Below, one piece after another: positions 45,701 through 56,099 of a DNA stretch of 64,000 bases. The position numbers and the translations under genes were made by a program. The stretch is from Spirometra erinaceieuropaei (taxonomy: Eukaryota; Platyhelminthes; Cestoda; Diphyllobothriidea; Diphyllobothriidae), in contig CACRXP010000028.1 in NCBI GenBank assembly GCA_902702965.1, forward strand, positions 519,105 through 583,104, read 5' to 3'. How positions within the stretch are numbered: the stretch's first letter is position 1; the number at the start of each line of letters is the position of its first letter. The notes beneath the pieces were generated by a model. The model did not search any database. It saw only the letters and a list, made by a program, of their open reading frames with translations, and was not told where the DNA came from.

Positions 45701-48700
45701 GAAGCCACGACAGTAAGGGGAAGGCTTTAGCACAGCCAACGCTCTAACCACTTGTGCTACTAGGCCCCGCCGGGCGATGCGAGTTTAATCACATTTGGGT
45801 CAAGTTACCCGTCCAACCTACTGCAACGTCCGGAATCCACCAAATCTGATACAGTAAGTTGCCTGCCCAAGGAGGATTTCCTAAGTAATTCACCTAGAAT
45901 CCACCAGATGACCACCAGACTCACATAATTCATAGATGCTTCTAAGCAATGCAGGTCCACCGCTTGGTTTAGTGCAAGGACGGCGCAGACCGCATGGGAG
46001 GCGCCACTCCCTGAAAGGCCGCAACGTTAAAACAGAAGCGCGCAACCAAAGTTTCGTCACTGTCGAACACCAGAAGTGAGATGGGGCGAAAGAACACAGC
46101 AGCATGCGTCCATCAGAATAATCATGGGCAGCAGGTGAGCGGTCCGGTGTTAGTTATCAGATTCAGCTTTGTATATGATTATACAGGTTAGACCACAGGA
46201 CGGTTAACAAGTATAAGCTAGTTGTGCGAAGCAGTTACTTGCTGCCCTATGTCGCTGTCAAACCTTGAAAAAAGACCAGACCTGGAACTCCTGTGATGCA
46301 AATCCAGTCCAAACCAAGCAAACACGGATGAAAATCTACAACACCTCGAGTTCGTTTTTGTCTTTTTTCCTTTTATATGATGTAGGACTCCTGCTTAAGC
46401 CCAAGAGCCCAAGACAAGTAAATTAACTCTTCTAGTTACTGACCCGCATCCTTTCAGGCTCGTATTGTTTATTAAGTTTTTGGAATGTGTCTGAGCGTCA
46501 AGGCTACAACGTGTTTGGTCATTGTGGCAGAGTATTTGCTTAGAAAATAATAGGATGACCCCTCGGATCAGAAGGATTCGTAAATCGACTAAAGTGTACT
46601 GCTGGCATGCATGGTTTCCACAACTTAGAGGACTATAATGCCAACGCGAAATGTGGGTATCCGTGATCGAAGTGGGTATCTCCACTTGCAAGTGTTTTTG
46701 GACTTGTGAAGTTACTTCCTAGTCTTAATTTACCCGAAAAAGTTTGTGAACCATTGGATGGAAAGACGGTACAAAATGGTATTTTAAGAAAAATACGGTA
46801 CCCAACTCTAACTTTTTGTCTCTAGTGAGTGCAAAAACCGCGGAAACCACCATGTATATTCATGTTCCGAAAACCTGTCAGTCAGTAAGTCTGACAGAAA
46901 TCATTCAGACCGCCAAAATAGCTGTGTAACCGCGTCTTATGTCAGATATTTCACCCTCCCGCTCACAAACTCGAAACTGGAAGTTTTCTGGTATTTTAGC
47001 TGGAGTCTTAGATAATGTGCCGTGAGTTTCGAGATCCCTTCCTGCTTCAAAATGACAAGTTTTCTCTTTGAAGAATATCGGGCACTCCTCTTAAACCATT
47101 TGCGTAGTACAGTAACGCCTCTATTTCTTTTTGGAGAACGGCCAACGCAACCGAACTTGAAAGCATTCATCCCATCTTAATACCTTTTATCTGCTCATTT
47201 TTCGTATTTCGAAGCACGAGAAACGCCTTTAGGCAGAAAATTGGCAGCTACATGAGCAGTTGAGTGGTCAAATTCCAGTCTTAGTTACGACCAAAGATGT
47301 GTATTCTCACATAAATTAGTAATATATGCAGAAAGATATCTATTCGAGTTAAATTACTTGTATAAATCATTCTCTCAAACTGGTTTCCCTTCGTGTTTCA
47401 AACATCGATGCACGAAATAACAAGGGCTAAAGAAGGAAATACATAGTTACAACTAGCCGACCAAACCAAATACTTGGCGAGCATTTTCTTACACTAAGCA
47501 TTTGCCCGAACTCGTTGAAAGACGCCTAAGGAAACACCAAATACGGCTGGCGCACAAACCGACGGCAACTTTACGCATTCACCTTTTACACCCTAAGGAC
47601 AGTGTTGGTTATCTTAATAAGAAGGAAGTCGTCTGCAAAAGCCAACGTGATGCCAGCGCTACCGTACATAGTGCTCAAAGGGGAAAATCCGCCTCTACAC
47701 GTATCCACAAGCACCAGCTGGCATTTAAGAGGCGATACCATCTGTCTCAAGTGACCACGCATACCCTAGCTAGCCTGGGACGAAAATCGCATCGCACCGA
47801 ACAAGTATTGATTTTTCTATGTAGATTCGAAATGTTATCTGTGCTTTGCACATTTACTAAACGTTTGACGACGACCTGGAGAGCCAGTGTCGAAAACTTG
47901 AAAATAAAACTTCCCGCTTCTTCCAAATAACATATGTGACTTCAAATATATAAATACAGACAAATATCAGAGGAAGAGGCTAAGTTAAACACATTATCAT
48001 ATACCTTTCCGCGGAAGCAGGACCTATCTAGCCTTAAGTAAAGGCGAAATATAGAAGATCTGGTAGACCGGCTGGATGAAATACAAAGGAAGCTTACTGT
48101 GCGTCAAGGAAGTTCACGCGCGTCAGACCCATGAGACAAGTAGCCGCGGCAAAACACAGGACGATCACGCCGAAAGACGTATTCAGTCTGAACAATGAGT
48201 CCTTGAACCTGCCCTCCTTGTGGACGGCATACACGACCGCAAATCCGATTGCACTCTCGAAGACGGAAAATTAATTTTAAATTAAAATACAAAAATTGGC
48301 ATGGTACTATAAAACAGAGCAAAATTTCGCGTAACTCGACTTGGACACCTCCACAAACAGAATGGGGCATTCGTTCAGATCGCTGAATGCATGATTTGCG
48401 AAATATGGAAAACTAGTATCGAGAATTGCTAATATCCCCATGGTAGAAACGAAGGTTTGGGAATCGGATCTGGAAGAGTGCTGGTGACTGCAAAAAATGG
48501 GGTTAAAAATATCAGGGAATTAACTAGCACTAGAAACAGCAGATAATATTGCGTCCTCATGACATCATTTGTGGTTTAACCGCTCCTTACACATGTAAAG
48601 CCCTCTTTCGAAATTCAATTTTTCAACGTAAAGACCCGTATGAAATTATTTACCATACAGATAGCACAGATATTGGCCAAAGGTACAGACAAGCGTGTTT

Positions 48701-51700
48701 TGCCGATCTTGTGCCGCTACCTGACACAGATGCGATGGGTTTGGCTCATCACTGGGCTCCCCAACGTACCACGTGTGTTTTCTGCTATATGAACTCCTCC
48801 TGATGGATTTCAACCCAAATATTCATATCAACTTTCGGACGGAACCTTAAAAGGTCTGCTCAAAAGTATTTACTTCAAGTTCGCGCATTAATTTCCTCTG
48901 AAATTAAGCAAGACATAAAGACTGTGATTCTCAAGATACTTTTCCGAAGTGATAAAAGTCCCTATATTCCATTTGCAAGAAAATAACCCGAAGTCCTTCC
49001 ATCCTCAAAAGTTTTACTGTTTGATGAAGCAGTCCGGAGATTGTGAGAATTTATATTTTGTTGACACCAGAACAGAAAAATTTTTTAAGAAGAATATGAC
49101 TTCGGTATTCAGCCGCAACATGTTGTGTCACATCATTAGTTCGATGTTCGGTCTGTTTTTGTCCTGCGGAAAGAGGAAACCTACCCTGCCAGCACATGGC
49201 CTTTTCATAGATGAGGCTGGGAACGGGCTCGGTGAGGTGGGAGCCCCCTCTGGATTGAAGCATTTTGAAGCGTATTTGCATCGATAGTTATGTTTCAAAA
49301 ACACCACTCATGCTACCTTATTTGGGATTAAAAGGAGCTAATTTATCAAAAATGGCTTATAAATGATGGAAAAATCATCCGTTTACTCCCACTGAACGTA
49401 GTTGCAGATGAGCTCGATATATTGAGGTTTTGTTTAAGTCGCTCATTGCGTAGACTCGTATTCGTCAACCAAGCTGTGTGTGTTATTAGTTCCTACATGT
49501 GACATTTGGTCGCGGATAATATCGTGCGTCAACCGATGCTGTTTTCATGCTCTTGATAACTACCTTGGTTGATTTATGTATCTTATGCTAATTTTTTGGG
49601 TATCTACTCACCAGCCAGTTCATGTAGTCGACTTTTACAGGTCTATGTATGTACTATTTAGCCTTGGTGTTCATAGTCCACTTATATAAAATGTTTATCG
49701 TTTTTTACTGAATATCCAAACCAGTTATGAAGCGTAATTGTCGTGGCTATCATCGAATCACCATATATAAGCACATTAAGCACCAGATGAAGGCATATTA
49801 TGAGGCCACTGAAGAGTGCGAGTCCGAGGTTCCCTCAACATCGACGACAGTTGGCAATCAAACCCCCAAGAAATGCCCATACTGACCACTGAACCTTCTG
49901 CTGGCAGGTATTATGCGTGTGTAAACGAATAATGGGGTAGAGTCCGTGGAACAGTGAGACACTGTGCCTCAGGAGACTCACGATACAGGTCAATATTTTA
50001 AAGGAGTGCCAAAGTGGACGAAAATGTGGCGTCCCCTGCGCATTTTTTTCGCTGGTGGGGCCAGACGGGGCTGTCGCGTAGAATGTCTCGCCACAGCCCC
50101 TTCCACAGTCCCGTCAAGCCCCTTCATAGCCCCCTCTAGCCCCGCCATATTTGAGGGGGGTTAGGCAGGGCTGGTGTTGGCAGGGTATTCTGCAAGCCAG
50201 TTTTTAATGTCTTTAGCAGATTCTGGTGGACCATTCCCAAGTTATTGACGTACGACTCTTCTGTCATTATTTCAAGATGCTAGATTATATTAGTGGTCAT
50301 CGCGTAGCGGACCATTATGCGGTAACCATAGTTTTTTTCAGGCGGGGACTTGATTTTGGTATGCCACATGCATTACACTTTTTCTACTACTCTCGAGATC
50401 CTCTTCTCGCCAAAGACTAACATGCCTCAAAGACAAAATCCCTCTGTTTCTCAATACCAGCGAAGAGCAAAATTCCAGTAGTATCGTTTTCCGCTCTTGG
50501 ATCAAGTTGTGGGTTGTCCATTTTCCGGGTCGTTTGCTTGACGCACCTAGCTGATTTCGTATAGCATTGTGCAAAAAGTTAAAACTAAGCAGGCCTCTTT
50601 GAGTGTGATCTCCACCGTTTCCACGAGCACAGCATGTGTGGAATTCGAGAATCGCCTGAACTCTCACAGAATGGTCAATGGTATATGTGGATGATCTATC
50701 CAAAATGCCTCCATCAACGGCGGTTATATTTCACAGCAGGGCACAATAGAAATAAATATGCACCCGCCTGATTTCAAAAGAAGGTCCTTAATACAGTGAG
50801 TGACCGATCTCATGAAATGTTAGCCGGAATCCTGAAATGCGTTTTCGATTAGGAAGGATTACTTAGGCGCGGTTGTAATACTGATTATCTTATGGCATAA
50901 TCTTATAATACTTCGGACTTGGCAGGATGTCAGCTTTTAAATACGCTGCTTTTCAATCTCCTGTTGAAACCGTACTCGGTAAAAATGACTACTTAAGTAG
51001 CATGGATGTTTCCCGTTGATTTTCGATGGGCTTACAAATTCAAATATATTTTATAGAAAACACGAACAAAAATATGCTTTCTTTCAGTCAATTAATAGAG
51101 AATCACGTCATCTTTATATTCTATGCTCGAAGAAGGAGTATAATTAGGTTAAAAAAAAGTTTATAATTATGGGATTTTTAAGACCACGATATGTCCATTC
51201 ACATGGGGTCGTACCTGGCCGTTTACCACAGCTCCTCATGAAATGTACAACATAGTCAGCATCCATTGCAAAATTTTATGGACTCTGTATGATATCTTTT
51301 TAAAGACATAGAAAAATATGTGATTTTATAAACGTAGAACGCACACACCTTGTAGACTTAAATTACTAAGCGTTAGTGCAACAAATGATCAGATTCCAAA
51401 TTATTCGGCAATTCAGCGAATAGTCCCATGTTACAATTGAAAAGTCAAATTGGCGAACACGTGTTTTCAGTAACTCTTCATCAGGCCAAAACGGTTACAA
51501 TTAAGTTTAAGTTATGCGAATTACATGACTTATAAATGATTCGGGGACAATTAACATCGACACGCCGACCACGCCATAGCACGCCTCGTCATGCGAGTGG
51601 CGTGGGAACGATCGATGTTAATTGTCCCCGAATCATTTATAAGTCATGTAATTCGCATAGCTTAAACTTCATCGTAACCGTTTTGGCCTGATGAAGAGTT

Positions 51701-54700
51701 ACTGAAAACACGTATTCGGCAATTATAAAACTTTTTTAAAACCTAATTATACTCCTTCTTCGAGCATAGAATATAAAGATGACGTGATTCTCTATTAATT
51801 GACTGAAAGAAAGCATATTTTTGTTCGTGTTTTCTATAAAATATATTTGAATTTGTAAGCCCATCGAAAATCAACGGGAAACATCCATGCTACTTAAGTA
51901 GTCATTTTTACCGAGTACGGTTTCAACAGGAGATTGAAAAGCAGCGTATTCAAAAGCTGACATCCTGCCAAGTCCGAAGTATTATAAGATTATGCCATAA
52001 GATAATCAGTATTACAACCGCGCCTAAGTAATCCTTCCTAATCGAAAACGCATTTCAGGATTTCAGCTAACATTTCATGCGATCGGTCACTCACTGTAAA
52101 TCCCCGCAGGAGGTTTCTCTGGAGGGTGTTAGGAAACCCACGTGATGTGGACAATACACTCAATCGCTCCGAGCAAAAAATGAAAATTGTCTTCTCATTA
52201 CTGTCATTCTTAAAATAAACATTCTGTCCCGCAATTTTACCGTTGCCAGTTTCTAGCAAAAATTTTTACATGGATGGGTAAACAGATCCGCCTTTTGCAT
52301 GAGATAATAAAAAGGTACAAACTAGTACTATATGACTGACAGACTCTGAAAAGTGACTAGTAGATTAATGAGGAAAGGAGGAAAGTGAGGTTGACACCGG
52401 GGAGTCTACCCCAACGCAAAGGCAACGCATTCCACACTTTAATCAATCTGAAGCCTCGAAAGTCGTGATTTAAATTTATGAACTGACCGGACGACTCACT
52501 CCTTCTCAAGACCGAGAGTCGGACTCAGTGGCTCCCTATCACTATGGCCTTTGTAACATTTTCTTTGCAGTAGGGTTATATCAATCCCCACCAAACCCCT
52601 GATACATGTTGCAAGGGCCAGCTCGTGTGTGGCACGTGCAGACAGGCTGTCCAGCTTTACCATACACCAAGCTCGAGCTCACCTTCGATCGTCTTAAACC
52701 ATCTTGTCCCCGGAGTCGGGTGAGGGATAGGTGCTGCGCAAGTCTGCCTCGTTATAAACGAATTTACCCACAAATCACCGGCGCCTCACTCACTACGTAG
52801 GACACACGGTATAAAACGTCGTTCGCGACGGTTGAGGCGTCGTTTGTCTTGAAAGACTGTCCACATAGTTTCCTCCAGACAGTGAAACAACCCTTCGAGA
52901 TGTAACAGGTGGCTGTTCAAGGTTGTTTACACGTCCTCTCCTGTGAAACTGCTGTGCTCATTGCTGATCTTGTCATTAACCTTTTCCCGTTTTGTCGCAC
53001 ACAACTCAATGCTGAAGCGTTTTTGGTGTAGCAGACGCATTGTCAGACTCTTGTCAAGTGGGACATCGCTGTACTGTACAATTCACAAGAGCTAACCTGT
53101 AGAGCATGCGAGACAGAAAGACAGACACCGAGCCAGCTGTGGAGGCTGTAGAAGCCCACTTTGTCCGTCTGCTGATAGAAGAAGATGGCGGCTCCTAGTC
53201 CAGCTACCCCGAGACTCAAGCTGGCACAATTAAGCAGGACGTGCACGAGCAACATATAGCGGTGACCTCTAGAGTAGCACATTCGAAGGAGCAGAAGTGC
53301 TTAAACGAGAGAAAGATAGGGCAGGGAACTAATTTTCTTTCTGAGGGGGGAGTATAAATAGATCCTGACACTACTTTACAATTTTCGAGCTGATACACGG
53401 CCAAAATGCATGATAATGAGAACAAACTTTACGGACGACGGTTAAAATCAAAGTTCTGGAAACTACGTGCCCAAGTATCTATCTCAACTGCCTACATTTA
53501 ATGAGCAGAGTGTGCTTTGTTTAGAACAGTGCAAGTTCATCCTCTTCACTGCAGCTTCTACCAAATCATCGCCAACTGGTACCCAAGGGAAATGCCGCAT
53601 TTTCAAGGGTCCCTCTAAAGACTCATTATTATTCGTTGCAACGTTTGGATCTGAAGATGCTGTGTGAATTGTTCAGATAGAGCACAGGAATATGGACCTC
53701 CCTTAGTTCAGGTAGCCTTGTGCTTAATTCCAGGAGGTAGTGTTAGGGTTACGACTGGCATAAGAGTTATGCTTAGGATTAGGAGAGTTAAAGTTTGGTG
53801 TTAAGTTTATAAGGCCTGGTGCTGAGGTCAGAATTATGAGAGTTAATTTTAGGGTTGGGGGTAAGGAATAAATTTATGGCACGGAAGAGGTACAGCACTC
53901 CTGGACTTTAGCACAAGACCACTTGTAATACGGGGGGTCCATATTTTCGTGTCCAAACAATTTGCAACCTAGTAAACTTAATTAATTTGATGAATGCACA
54001 AACCCTTTCTTTACAAACGGCATTCTGACTCCCTTAAGCCTGCCTTGAGATTACGACACAAGGTGATATCCGTTGCTCGCTTATCCGAGAAAAGCGTCCT
54101 CCATAGCTCAGAAGGTAGGGCACTACGGAAAATCCGATGGGACGAGAGTGAGGAGAGCCGGTTAGAAATTTGCCTCTGTCCAGCCACAAATGTTGTATGA
54201 CCGTGTGAGTTTTACTAGGTCCCGCCTACGGTTTTTTTGACTCCATCTTGACGCCGGGTTCAAGGGAATGAGGGAGGAGAGGGTGCGGTAGAAGCTTCGC
54301 AAGTCTACTATCACTCTAAACTAATCTACTTGCAAGTTGCCGTTTACACACCCGCCACGCTGCAGAGCTCACGGTGGATATCGTCTGTAATGACAGTCGA
54401 ACTGCCATCTTACATACATATTCTTAAATCGTAAATTTTCAAATTGCTAACACTTTATTCCACAGGTCCTTATTAACAGTTGATACTACTGATTGCTCAG
54501 TGTATACAAGACACCTCACAGTCGGCAAACTAATGCAAGCATATCAACACTACTGGATGGACGCGCAAGCTCTGAATTTTTCATATTCCTCCAGTGTCCA
54601 GTGAATAAAATTTATGCATGAATTAATGTGCATAGTCAGGAATGTGTCCTCCATAAATAAGAGTTCGACTAAGAATATATCGTATTTCAGCCTATAGGAA

Positions 54701-55003
54701 CTATCGTGTTTTACATAGCGATCACTAAGTCAGGAAGACAGTTTTCGAAGCCAAAAGTGAAAACAGAAAATTCACCTTCTCCAAACAGCACAACGTAACC
54801 GACCACCATAAGTACCGAGTGAAGATTGAGAAGACGTGGTGCATTGCCTATGTCGAATCCGCAATAGAATGCCTGCCTCCAGTAGACAATCAGAACAGAA
54901 ATCAGCACACCGACAATCTGCTTGACTGAATCAGTATACAAAAATATACGCTTACTTGGGAAATTGCAAGGGTAGCCCAAAATGCAATACTCTGATATCG
55001 CAT
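42623..55003 (-). CDS. Cytochrome b561, gene 2 (complete, divergent at one heme site)
   Basis: Seen: five - strand exons, 55003-54956, 54917-54776, 53299-53097, 48255-48098 and 42785-42623, with GT/AG sites and phases 0, 1, 0, 2; 714 nt, 237 aa. The first four exons equal those of gene 1 in length (48, 142, 203, 158). Heme-ligand His are present at 49 (LNLHSVLMVVG), 83 (LLVHVLL) and 117 (FYSLHSWLG). Position 156, the His of helix 5 in gene 1, is Asn (FRLNTSFG), and the lysines before H83 are replaced. The last exon gives SNVLGMLIVVYVGLISALIL and a polar tail ending KTH. Known: H83 and the helix-5 His ligate one of two hemes in the family. Inferred: a paralogue of gene 1 that may bind only one heme normally. 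No stops or frameshifts, and the membrane pattern is kept, so it is probably expressed rather than a pseudogene. Confidence 0.9.
43038..43395 (+). repeat. Degenerate TTAGGG-like tract
   Basis: Starts ggacccgtattacaggtggctgg, like the inverse of the end of the unit at 53689-53949. It is followed by about 270 bp of GGTTAGGGTT variants (ggttagggttatgcc, ggttatggttagggtttc, ggggttagggttagggttga). TTAGGG is the flatworm telomere repeat, but the link to a dispersed foldback unit suggests expansion inside a transposon-like repeat. Confidence 0.7.
43530..43692 (+). mobile_element. SINE body
   Basis: gtgagcgctcaccgatcagg and gttccgttgtgccttggggc resemble the palindrome arm at 19522-19653. They are followed by GATGACGGCTAATAAGCCAG, AAATGGCCATTCCGGTCTCC, as in 24050-24110. 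Confidence 0.6.
45674..45768 (-). mobile_element. tRNA-Ser-like SINE head
   Basis: On the - strand: GGGGCCTAGTAGCACAAGTG (A box), an anticodon arm GGCT-GTGCTAA-AGCC with anticodon GCT in tRNA-Ser position, a long variable region, B box GGCTTCGAATCC and the tail CACCGAGGCACCGAGTTTTTC shared with 6095 and 9760. The acceptor ends do not pair fully, so I take it as a SINE rather than a working tRNA. Confidence 0.6.
47480..47930 (+). pseudogene. Decayed Penelope-like fragment
   Basis: A 142-aa frame with HQIRLAHKPTATLRIHLLHP and KDSVG, the linker before the GIY-YIG domain (as AHKPAFSLRAALSRAKD at 38.9 kb). Then a scrambled domain with STRIHKHQLAFKRRYHLSQV. No RT. Confidence 0.7.
48098..48255 (-). 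CDS. b561 gene 2 exon 4 (Asn at heme position)
   Basis: 158 nt. Acceptor cttcgag, donor GTAAGC. SAIGFAVVYAVHKEGRFKD, then LFRLNTSFGVIVL and CLMGLTRVNFLDA. The 5' end of the exon is set by matching gene 1's 52 codons; the acceptor is weak in pyrimidines. Confidence 0.87.
50792..52098. mobile_element. Foldback element, copy 4, with nested insertion
   Basis: TACAGTGAGTGACCGATCTC at the left and GATCGGTCACTCACTGTA at the right, with arms of several hundred bp nearly identical (aatgactacttaagtagcat against atgctacttaagtagtcatt). This is the best preserved copy; ends TA-CAGTG and CACTG-TA fit a mariner-like TA target. 51414-51712 is a later insertion. Confidence 0.9.
51414..51712 (+). mobile_element. 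Nested palindromic insertion with 12-bp target duplication
   Basis: The insert is flanked by TATTCGGCAATT at 51402-51413 and 51713-51724. Inside, 51458-51570 and 51606-51713 are inverse copies (acacgtgttttcagtaactc; gagttactgaaaacacgt). The right end contains CTGATGA-9 nt-GAAA, a hammerhead-like order. The build, with an inverted partial copy at one side and a duplicated target, is like a Penelope-derived insertion. Confidence 0.7.
52690..52770 (-). repeat. Partial 180-bp family copy
   Basis: On the - strand CGAGGCAGACTTGCGCAGCA, CCTATCCCTCACCCGACTCC matches the central block. Confidence 0.5.
53097..53299 (-). CDS. b561 gene 2 exon 3
   Basis: 203 nt. Acceptor ttaag, donor GTTAGC. Encodes ALLLLRMCYSRGHRYMLLVH, helix 3 and FYSLHSWLG, ending HALQ. 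Gene 1 has PKLPVKILH where this has RGHRYMLLVH. Confidence 0.92.
53689..53949. repeat. Foldback unit with TTAGGG-like core
   Basis: Left aatatggacctccc, then caggtagccttgtgcttaat; right ttagcacaagaccacttgta, then ggggggtccatatt, which is its inverse. The core is gtgttagggttacgactgg...ttaggattagg. It lies in b561 gene 2 intron 2 (53300-54775). Confidence 0.7.
54236..54400 (-). repeat. Member of dispersed 180-bp family
   Basis: On the - strand GACGATATCCACCGTGAGCT, GATTAGTTTAGAGTGATAGT, AGACTTGCGAAGCTTCTACC, GCACCCTCTCCTCC. Lies in b561 gene 2 intron 2. Confidence 0.65.
54776..54917 (-). CDS. b561 gene 2 exon 2
   Basis: 142 nt: IVGVLISVLIVYWRQAF, CGFD loop, helix 2 with H49, ending VVLFGE. 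Donor GTGAAT. Confidence 0.92.
54918..54955 (-). other. 38-nt microintron of b561 gene 2
   Basis: GTAAGC...tcaagcag. Removal joins ISQ to IVGVLIS in frame. Same position and phase as the 35-nt intron of gene 1; the sequences differ. Confidence 0.82.
54956..55003 (-). CDS. b561 gene 2 exon 1
   Basis: 48 nt, MRYQSIAFWATLAISQ. Donor GTAAGC follows. The start is chosen because the length matches gene 1 exon 1 exactly and no other in-frame ATG lies within the exon. Confidence 0.85.
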
Positions 55004-55200
55004 ACGGGCGCTGTTGGTAAGTACTGTAAAATTAAGTTCACGTAGTTACTAAAGCCGATTTCACGAATTCGGCTAAATTTGCGGAGAATTCAGACCACAA
55101 GAAAGATTCTTCGTGACTTTAAATTGTTTCGAGGACCAATAGCTCCGCGTTTGGCCCGAAATGAATGAAAAGTTATCTGGATGTGTCGTCAGATGCGTGC

Positions 55201-55383
55201 TCAGCATAAGGTGTTTCGAAGTTGTTGAACAACCATTTTAAGAAGACTGATCGGCCGGCATGTCTCTGGGGATAGGATTGGCTCCGCAAGCTCGAATGGA
55301 AGAGAACGCGCAGCGACAGAAAACGACAAGAAGCAAAACAAAACAAGGAAGAAGACCAGCGGCGTGTCGGCGTCCAGTACCAT
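55201..55383 (-). CDS. Possible short secreted ORF upstream of b561 gene 2
   Basis: 60-aa - strand frame starting MVLDADTPLVFFLVLFCFLS, which looks like a signal peptide or single membrane helix. It ends 198 nt before the b561 gene 2 start. No homologue recognised and no splice partner seen, so it may be chance. Confidence 0.15.
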   Translation of the reverse strand: MVLDADTPLVFFLVLFCFLSFSVAARSLPFELAEPILSPETCRPISLLKMVVQQLRNTLC

Positions 55384-56099
55384 GTTCTAGACGGCGTGAG
55401 CACACATGATGACCCAGTCAGGTCTAGAGTGCAGTGAGTGCATGGTAGATGCAAATGGAGGCTGTGATAAATGATTTATTCTTGTTTTGAACGTGACGGT
55501 GCGAGGCTCAGTCCGAACGCGGATCAATGGTGTGAACTGGTGGCGACTAGCTGACAAAAACATTAACTTCGATTTTTCCAGAGTAGAGCTTTGTGACTTC
55601 AGAGGAGGTTTGTTTATGATAACATGTCAGTGGTTATAAGTAGTAGGTGGATTCCAGTAGTTGGGACATTTAAATGCTGGGGCAGACCAAGGACAACCTG
55701 AGTTTCATAGTCCTTGTTGTTTGCCACAGAAGAATGTTCCCATAGTCAAAATAAGAACCAACGTCAGTTTCCTATTAAACATACTGATAGACGAGAATTT
55801 CTGAAGAAGGCAAGGAACACGGGAATGGCTATTTCCGACATTTCAGCAGTCATTGGTCAGTGTTCACATACCCCTAGGTACCGGGGCACCCGAGTTAACT
55901 TGAGTACAGCACTTGAATTAGTCACATACCAAATCAGATCCTGCATTCACTAGCACATAGTACTGCAGACTAAGGGCGGCAGAGGTCAGCAAAGGGCATT
56001 AAGTTATTGTAAACGCGCGATCCCTGGAACTGTAAATATGGTAGCCTGAGCTGTTTGATTCCTATCGAGGTATCACTGGTGGATTCTCCAATATTCAGC

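Larger units (their letters stand above)
42786..48097. other. b561 gene 2 intron 4
   Basis: 5.3-kb intron. It holds a TTAGGG-like tract (43038-43395), a SINE body (43530-43690), a tRNA-Ser-like SINE (45674-45768) and a Penelope fragment (47480-47930). The remainder shows nothing. Confidence 0.7.
48256..53096. other. b561 gene 2 intron 3
   Basis: 4.84-kb intron. It holds the foldback element 50792-52098, a GC-rich segment at 50030-50165 with repeated agcccc runs, and a partial 180-bp family copy at 52690-52770. Nothing else recognised. Confidence 0.7.

Noticed and set aside
45674..45768. Genuine tRNA-Ser gene
   Set aside because: Anticodon arm fits, but acceptor ends do not pair and the tail is shared with other SINE copies.
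54711..54980. b561 gene 2 starting at MGYPCNFPSKRI in a continuous frame
   Set aside because: The first residues read through the 38-nt microintron; splicing at 54955/54918 gives a 16-residue first exon matching gene 1.
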